A stretch of 8,441 bases of DNA from Bacteroidaceae bacterium (GTDB taxonomy: Bacteria; Bacteroidota; Bacteroidia; Bacteroidales; Bacteroidaceae), in the NCBI GenBank assembly GCA_023227685.1, contig JALNVG010000098.1, positions 1-8,441 on the forward strand, given 5' to 3'. This document shows, one piece after another, positions 1 to 4,637 of the stretch. The notes under the pieces are model-generated. The model saw only the letters and a list, made by a program, of their open reading frames with translations, was not told the origin of the DNA and ran no database searches. Within the stretch, counting starts at the first letter, position 1, and each line of letters starts with the position of its first letter. Made by a program: the position numbers and the translations under genes.

Positions 1-1098
1 CCAAGATGGGCTATTGCTTATAAATTTCAGGCAGAACGCGCATTGACCAGGCTCAATAAAGTTACCTTCCAAGTAGGTAGAACCGGAGCCGTAACCCCCG
101 TAGCAAATTTGGATCCGGTACAACTATCGGGGACTGTTGTAAAACGCGCTTCGCTTCATAACGCTGATATTATCAAAGGTCTCGACTTATATATCGGCGA
201 TATGGTTTACGTAGAAAAAGGTGGCGAAATTATTCCTAAGATTACTGGTGTGGACAAAGATTCGCGCAATTTCATGATAAACGAAAAGGTGGTATTTATC
301 AAGAGCTGCCCAGAATGCGGTACTCCATTAGTGAGATATGAAGGAGAAGCAGCACATTATTGTCCAAATGATACAGCCTGTCCACCTCAAATTAAGGGAA
401 AAATCGAACATTTTATCAGTCGAAAAGCCATGAACATAGACGGATTGGGACCGGAAACCGTAGACTTGTTCTATCAACTTGGACTTATCCGCAATGCTGC
501 AGATTTATATAACTTGCAAGTTACTGATCTCAAAGGGCTTGATAGGTTAGGTGAAAAATCCGCTACCAATATTGTCCACGGTATAGCAGAAAGCATGAAT
601 GTACCTTTTGAACGCGTCATTTTTGCTTTGGGCATACGCTTTGTTGGTGAGACTGTTGCCAAAATCTTAGCTAAATCATTCAATTCCATTCAAGAATTGG
701 AGCAAGCCAGTTTTGATAAACTGAGAAGTATTGACGCTATTGGTGAAAAAATTGCTCAAAGCATCCTTACGTATTTTAGAAATGAATCAAACAAGAAATT
801 CGTTGACCGACTGATTGCTGCGGGTTTGCAATTTCGTCGCAATGAAATAGACAAAAATGGATATACCAACAAGTTAAATGGAAAATCAATAGTTATCAGT
901 GGTATATTTGTCCATCATTCACGCGATGAATATAAGGAATTAATTGAGAAAAACGGGGGAAAAAACGTTGCAAGTATTTCTCTCAAAACAAGCTTTATTC
1001 TTGCTGGAGATAATATGGGACCTTCGAAATTAGAGAAAGCACAAAAACTTGGAATAACTATCATGAGTGAAGATGATTTTCTGAAACTTATATCCTGA
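1..1098 (+). CDS. ligA: NAD-dependent DNA ligase LigA, C-terminal part (5' end outside window)
   Basis: The enzyme seals nicks during replication and repair, using NAD+ to adenylate an active-site lysine. The frame is open from base 1, so the TTG at 43 is not the start. The visible 365 residues align with E. coli LigA from motif V onward: PRWAIAYKF (residues 1-9; K8 matches E. coli K314), VGRTGAVTPVA and ASLHNAD of the OB fold, a Cys4 zinc finger (C103, C106, C121, C127, with the same 2/14/5 spacing as E. coli C408/411/426/432), helix-hairpin-helix repeats at about 135-260, and a BRCT domain at about 288-365 containing HHSRDEY and SFILAGDNMG. About 305 N-terminal residues, including the nucleotidyl lysine, lie upstream of the window. 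No terminator is visible before dapA, so some read-through is possible. No frameshift or missing key residue is seen. Identification is secure. Confidence 0.97.
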   Translation, partial: PRWAIAYKFQAERALTRLNKVTFQVGRTGAVTPVANLDPVQLSGTVVKRASLHNADIIKGLDLYIGDMVYVEKGGEIIPKITGVDKDSRNFMINEKVVFIKSCPECGTPLVRYEGEAAHYCPNDTACPPQIKGKIEHFISRKAMNIDGLGPETVDLFYQLGLIRNAADLYNLQVTDLKGLDRLGEKSATNIVHGIAESMNVPFERVIFALGIRFVGETVAKILAKSFNSIQELEQASFDKLRSIDAIGEKIAQSILTYFRNESNKKFVDRLIAAGLQFRRNEIDKNGYTNKLNGKSIVISGIFVHHSRDEYKELIEKNGGKNVASISLKTSFILAGDNMGPSKLEKAQKLGITIMSEDDFLKLIS

Positions 1099-1115
1099 TA
1101 TTAGAAAAAAAATAG

Positions 1116-1123
1116 TACTTTTG
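1116..1123 (+). promoter_or_regulatory. candidate dapA promoter, Bacteroidetes -7 element
   Basis: TACTTTTG, followed by CG, matches the Bacteroidetes -7 consensus TAnnTTTG exactly and lies 33 bases before the dapA start in the short ligA-dapA gap. The expected upstream TTTG (-33) is not seen; that stretch is A-rich and overlaps the ligA stop. The assignment rests on one element and on position. Confidence 0.5.
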
Positions 1124-1156
1124 CGTTCGTATTAGTTTCAGTTTATAACAAATAAG

Positions 1157-2050
1157 ATGATGCACACAACTTTGAAAGGAATGGGGGTAGCACTGATTAC
1201 TCCCTTTAAAGATGATGAAAGCGTAGATTATGATGCTCTAAAGCGGCTTGTTGACTATTTGCTCCAAAATAATGCCGATTTCTTATGTATTCTTGCAACT
1301 TCTGCAGAAACGCCAACATTAACAGAAGACGAAAAGCAAAAGATAAAGAAGCTAGTTGTTGAGCGTGTTCGTGGCCGCATCCCTATAGTAATGGGGATTA
1401 GCGGAAATAACACTCGCGCCGTAGTTAATGCCATAAAAGCTGAAGACTTGACAGGCATCAACGCTATACTTTCTGTCGTTCCCTATTACAATAAACCATC
1501 ACAAGAAGGCATATATCAACATTTTAAGGCTATAGCAGAGTCTACTGATATGCCTATTGTATTGTATAATGTTCCCGGACGTACAGGTGTAAACATGAAA
1601 GCTGAAACAACTTTACGTATCGCACGAGATTGCAAGAACGTCATTGCTATCAAAGAAGCTTCGGGAAATATAGAACAAATGGATGATATTATTAAAAACA
1701 AACCTGAAACCTTTAATGTAATCTCCGGAGATGATGGCATTACTTTCCCCCTTATCACACTAGGTGCTGTTGGCGTTATATCAGTTATCGGAAATGCTTT
1801 TCCCCGAGAATTCAGCCGCATGACAAGATTGGCACTACAAGGCGATTATACAAATGCTCTGGCCATTCATCATAAATTTGCCGAACTTTTCAAACTACTT
1901 TTCGTTGATGGAAATCCTGCCGGAGTAAAATCTATGTTGAATGCTATGGGAATGATTGAAAACAAACTTCGCTTACCTTTGGTACCGACACGGATTACGA
2001 CTTTTGAAGCCATTAGAAAAGTACTTAATGATTTGAACATTAAATGCTAA
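1157..2050 (+). CDS. dapA: 4-hydroxy-tetrahydrodipicolinate synthase DapA
   Basis: It condenses pyruvate with aspartate-4-semialdehyde, the first committed step to diaminopimelate and lysine, in the cytoplasm; the family is a homotetrameric TIM barrel. The 297 residues are the usual length. Visible landmarks are K166 in IAIKEASG (Schiff-base lysine, E. coli K161), Y137 and R142 in LYNVPGRTG (E. coli Y133, R138), Y111 in PYYNKPSQEG (E. coli Y107), and ISGDDG at 189-194. The pyruvate-binding motif, GTTGES in E. coli, reads ATSAET at 47-52; the catalytic Thr is kept as T48. Of the E. coli lysine-feedback contacts, His53, His56 and Glu84 become E57, K60 and A88, while N84 and Y110 are kept. There are two adjacent ATGs (1157, 1160) and no Shine-Dalgarno sequence to choose between them. 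It follows ligA by 58 bases and ends just before a strong hairpin terminator. Confidence 0.96.
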   Translation: MMHTTLKGMGVALITPFKDDESVDYDALKRLVDYLLQNNADFLCILATSAETPTLTEDEKQKIKKLVVERVRGRIPIVMGISGNNTRAVVNAIKAEDLTGINAILSVVPYYNKPSQEGIYQHFKAIAESTDMPIVLYNVPGRTGVNMKAETTLRIARDCKNVIAIKEASGNIEQMDDIIKNKPETFNVISGDDGITFPLITLGAVGVISVIGNAFPREFSRMTRLALQGDYTNALAIHHKFAELFKLLFVDGNPAGVKSMLNAMGMIENKLRLPLVPTRITTFEAIRKVLNDLNIKC

Positions 2051-2074
2051 AGATGTTTTTTCGAAAATAAGAAT

Positions 2075-2118
2075 AATAAAAAAAGATTTTGTAAATGAAT
2101 ACAAAATCTTTTTTTATT
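2075..2118. terminator. bidirectional hairpin terminator shared by dapA and the tRNA-Arg unit
   Basis: A perfect 19-bp inverted repeat (arms 2075-2093 and 2100-2118) encloses a 6-base loop, AATGAA. The stem is flanked by A7 on one side and T7 on the other, so it can act as an intrinsic terminator in both directions. It lies 24 bases after the dapA stop and only 6 bases beyond the 3' end of the first tRNA gene on the opposite strand. Confidence 0.85.
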
Positions 2119-2124
2119 TCTGAG

Positions 2125-2198
2125 TGATCGCGGTAGGATTCAAACCTACAACCTTCTGATCCGTAGTCAGAGACTCTATTCAGTTAAGCTACGCGACC
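2125..2198 (-). tRNA. tRNA-Arg (anticodon ACG), promoter-distal copy
   Basis: The minus strand folds into a full cloverleaf of 74 bases: acceptor GGTCGCG with CGCGATC (one G-U pair), D-stem GCTT with GAGT, anticodon stem TCTGA with TCAGA around loop CTACGGA (anticodon ACG, read as ICG for CGU/CGC/CGA after A34 deamination), variable loop AGGTT, and T-stem GTAGG with CCTAC. The discriminator is A and CCA is not encoded, so the CCA-adding enzyme is needed. The D-loop AACTGAATA and T-loop TTTGAAT depart from the usual GG and TTC: position 19 is A and position 56 is U, and 15-48 is A-U. It differs from the other copy only at position 13 (U13, making a U-G pair with G22). It lies 29 bases downstream of the other copy in the same transcript. 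Confidence 0.95.
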
Positions 2199-2227
2199 AA
2201 TCTAATAGTATCTGTTAATCATAAAAG

Positions 2228-2301
2228 TGATCGCGGTAGGATTCAAACCTACAACCTTCTGATCCGTAGTCAGAGACTCTATTCAGTTGAGCTACGCGAC
2301 C
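2228..2301 (-). tRNA. tRNA-Arg (anticodon ACG), promoter-proximal copy
   Basis: This is a 74-base cloverleaf with the same acceptor, anticodon and T arms as the copy at 2125-2198, but with D-stem GCTC/GAGT, so position 13 pairs C-G with G22. The anticodon is ACG, the discriminator A, and no CCA is encoded. It shares the unusual A19/U56 and A15/U48 pairs. It is the first gene after the strong promoter at 2322-2352, and its 5' end is 20 bases downstream of the -7 element. The two copies would be made as one short dicistronic precursor ending at the hairpin at 2075-2118, then cut by RNase P and 3' nucleases. Confidence 0.96.
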
Positions 2302-2321
2302 ATTTTTCTGTTTAACGTTTG

Positions 2322-2352
2322 CAAAGATACAGACTTTTCTTGAAATAGCAAA
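2322..2352 (-). promoter_or_regulatory. promoter of the tRNA-Arg pair, Bacteroidetes -33/-7 type
   Basis: On the minus strand, TTTG (2349-2352) and TATCTTTG (2322-2329) are separated by exactly 19 bases, the spacing and sequence expected for the primary sigma factor of Bacteroidetes (TTTG, about 19-21 bases, TAnnTTTG). The -7 element continues with CA. Transcription should start about 10-15 bases before the first tRNA. It is the best promoter match in the window. Confidence 0.8.
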
Positions 2353-2402
2353 TATTCAAGCTGTTTTTTATCTAAATTATCCCTTTTTTAGGGGGATCAA
2401 AT

Positions 2403-2436
2403 AAAAAAAGGTTGCATGTTTTTTACATGCAGCCTT
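2403..2436 (-). terminator. intrinsic terminator of htpG
   Basis: On the minus strand, a 12-position stem (arms 2425-2436 and 2408-2419, one A-C mismatch) with a 5-base A-rich loop is followed by a run of seven T (2403-2409). It lies 39 bases after the htpG stop and ahead of the tRNA promoter, so it separates the htpG transcript from the tRNA unit on the same strand. Confidence 0.8.
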
Positions 2437-2475
2437 AATTCAATATAATAAACTTAGACTTTAAAAAGAGAATGA

Positions 2476-4521
2476 TCAGATCATTTCAACACTGCGTTTA
2501 ACGAAATTATTCATTGCCTCACCTTTCAACATATTATTTTGGAGAAGAGCCAAATCAATCAATTGGTGAATGATTTTATTATCTTTTGCATAATTCGAGA
2601 AAATACCCTCTTTCTTTTTCTTCAAATCATCGTATTTCTTATCCAAATCTTTCAATTCATCTTTCTCAACAGTAGGAATTTCTTCGTCTTTTTTACCTTC
2701 ATGATTCTTTTTCAATTCCTTGCGACGGTTATCTGTCGTATCTAGTTCTACTTGAATCGGCGCAACTTCTGTACTGCAAGCCGTCTCTTCTTCCGTCAAT
2801 ATCTGTTTAATCAATTTATGATCGGAATTCAAAATCAAATTATACATATCAGGCATCTCACCATAGAAGTTCATCCCTGCTTGAATATTTGCCATTTCCT
2901 TCATTCGACGCATGTATTCACTTTGCGTTATTAATAACGGAGCGGAATTCTCGCCCAAAGCCTGAGTAGAAACATGAAATTCAACCTTTTCAAGCTTTGG
3001 CATTTGACTCTTGAAAGCCGAAGAAACCTCTTCATCTTTTGCGGTTTCAAGCGTATTACTCTTTTTATCTTCTTTGACAATAAGATTATCAATAACATCA
3101 CCATCGACACGAGTGAAACTTGATTTTTCAAACTTTTGTTCCAACATGCTAACCAATGCGATATCCAACTGACCATTCATCAATAATACGCTATATCCCT
3201 TATCTATAGCAGCCTGAATATGACTATATTGCTCATCTTTGTTTGAAGCATACAGATAAATCAGATTGCCATCTTTGTCGGTTTGGTTATCTTTAATTAA
3301 GGTTTTGTATTCATCATATGTAAAATACTTGCCTTCAGTATCAGTAAACAATGCAAAAGTCTGGGCTTTCTCATAAAAATCTTCTTGAGTAAGCATACCA
3401 TAATTAATGAAAATCTTCAAGTCATTCCATTTCTTTTCATATTCAGTACGCTCAGTCTTGAATATGGATTGCAAACGGTCTGATACCTTCTTTGTAATAT
3501 AGGAAGAAATCTTCTTCACATTGGAATCGCTTTGAAGGTAAGAACGTGATACATTTAATGGAATATCTGGGGAATCAATTACTCCATGAAGTAAGGTTAG
3601 AAAATCAGGCACGATTCCCTCTACGGAATCCGTCACATAAACCTTATTACAATACAATTGAATCTTATTTTTTGTCAATTCGATATTGCTCTTAACTTTC
3701 GGAAAATACAAGATACCAGTGAGGTGGAACGGATAATCAACATTCAAATGTATCCAGAACAGTGGTTCATCAGACATCGGATATAACTTTTTATAAAAGT
3801 TTTTATAATCCTCATCCTTTAATTCACTAGGCTTACGAGTCCACAATGGCGTGACATCATTAATAATATTATCTTCGGCCGTATCAACTTGTTTGTTATC
3901 TTTCCACTCTTTCTTTTTACCAAAAGCAATAGGAATTGGGAGAAAGCTACAATATTTTTTCAATAATGAAGTAATCTTTGTCTCTTCAAGAAAGGTTTTA
4001 CAATCATCATCGATATAAAGTACGATGTCCGTACCACGGTCAGCTTTATCACTATCTTCTATAGTAAACTCAGGACTACCATCGCAGGACCATTTAACAG
4101 CTTTAGCACCTTCTTTATAAGATTTTGAAATGATTTCAACCTTTTTGGAAACCATAAATGCAGAATAAAAACCAAGCCCAAAATGTCCAATAATGGCATT
4201 GGCATCATTTTTATACTTTTCAAGGAATTCATTGGCTCCTGAAAATGCAATTTGATTAATATATTTATCTATCTCCTCGGGCGTAAGTCCAATACCGCGA
4301 TCACTGATAGTCAAAGTCTCTTTGTCTAATTTGACACGAACGGTCAAATCTCCTAATTCACCTTTGAAATCACCTATAGAAGCATATGTTTTGAGCTTTT
4401 GAGTAGCATCTATAGCGTTAGAAATTATTTCACGCAGGAAAATTTCATTATCACTGTATAAAAACTTTTTAATGACGGGGAATATATTTTCAGTTGTAAC
4501 CCCAATATTACCTTTTTTCAT
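2476..4521 (-). CDS. htpG: molecular chaperone HtpG (bacterial Hsp90)
   Basis: This is the ATP-driven cytosolic Hsp90 chaperone, a homodimer that remodels client proteins with the DnaK system. The start at 4521 gives 681 residues beginning MKKGNIGVTTENIFP. An in-frame ATG at 4599 would add 26 residues, but it lies inside the clpC terminator stem and encodes a non-homologous leader, so I reject it. GHKL ATPase motifs are in place: E31 and N35 in REIISNAIDA, D74/G76/G78 in DRGIGL, GHFGLGFYSAF at 112-122, and GTDIVLY near 163. The middle-domain R326 in NVSRSYLQ matches E. coli R336. The protein is longer than the 624 residues of E. coli HtpG because of a Lys/Glu-rich insertion at about 576-649, before the last helices (LIDLALLQNNML). 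No Shine-Dalgarno sequence is seen; the leader is A/T-only in character. It follows clpC on the same strand across a terminator. Confidence 0.97.
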   Translation of the reverse strand: MKKGNIGVTTENIFPVIKKFLYSDNEIFLREIISNAIDATQKLKTYASIGDFKGELGDLTVRVKLDKETLTISDRGIGLTPEEIDKYINQIAFSGANEFLEKYKNDANAIIGHFGLGFYSAFMVSKKVEIISKSYKEGAKAVKWSCDGSPEFTIEDSDKADRGTDIVLYIDDDCKTFLEETKITSLLKKYCSFLPIPIAFGKKKEWKDNKQVDTAEDNIINDVTPLWTRKPSELKDEDYKNFYKKLYPMSDEPLFWIHLNVDYPFHLTGILYFPKVKSNIELTKNKIQLYCNKVYVTDSVEGIVPDFLTLLHGVIDSPDIPLNVSRSYLQSDSNVKKISSYITKKVSDRLQSIFKTERTEYEKKWNDLKIFINYGMLTQEDFYEKAQTFALFTDTEGKYFTYDEYKTLIKDNQTDKDGNLIYLYASNKDEQYSHIQAAIDKGYSVLLMNGQLDIALVSMLEQKFEKSSFTRVDGDVIDNLIVKEDKKSNTLETAKDEEVSSAFKSQMPKLEKVEFHVSTQALGENSAPLLITQSEYMRRMKEMANIQAGMNFYGEMPDMYNLILNSDHKLIKQILTEEETACSTEVAPIQVELDTTDNRRKELKKNHEGKKDEEIPTVEKDELKDLDKKYDDLKKKKEGIFSNYAKDNKIIHQLIDLALLQNNMLKGEAMNNFVKRSVEMI

Positions 4522-4568
4522 GATTTTAATAATAATAATTAATATTTTATTTCTTGATAGGAACTGAC

Positions 4569-4602
4569 AAAAAAAATGCCAGACCAGACTGTCTGACATT
4601 TT
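4569..4602 (-). terminator. intrinsic terminator of clpC, possible attenuator ahead of htpG
   Basis: On the minus strand, a 12-bp stem (4591-4602 with 4573-4584, one G-U pair) with loop AGTCTG runs directly into eight T (4569-4576). It begins 36 bases after the clpC stop and ends 47 bases before the htpG start. A second, shorter fold is possible because CAGAC-T-GTCTG lies within it. Confidence 0.85.
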
Positions 4603-4637
4603 GTCGTATATTACCTTTTGAATAATAACTATAATTG

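Noticed and set aside
43..1098. TTG at 43 as the start of the ligase gene
   Set aside because: The same frame is open to base 1 and encodes PRWAIAYKF, the conserved ligase motif V segment, so the gene simply enters from outside the window.
2379..2397. ATCCC...GGGAT hairpin between the tRNA promoter and the htpG terminator
   Set aside because: It is only 5 bp with a 9-base loop, has no T-tract, and has a much better terminator next to it. I cannot give it a role.
4522..4599. 26-residue N-terminal extension of HtpG from the ATG at 4599
   Set aside because: The ATG lies in the stem of the clpC terminator, the extension is hydrophobic and unlike any Hsp90 N-terminus, and MKKGNIGVTTENIF at 4521 is the family start.
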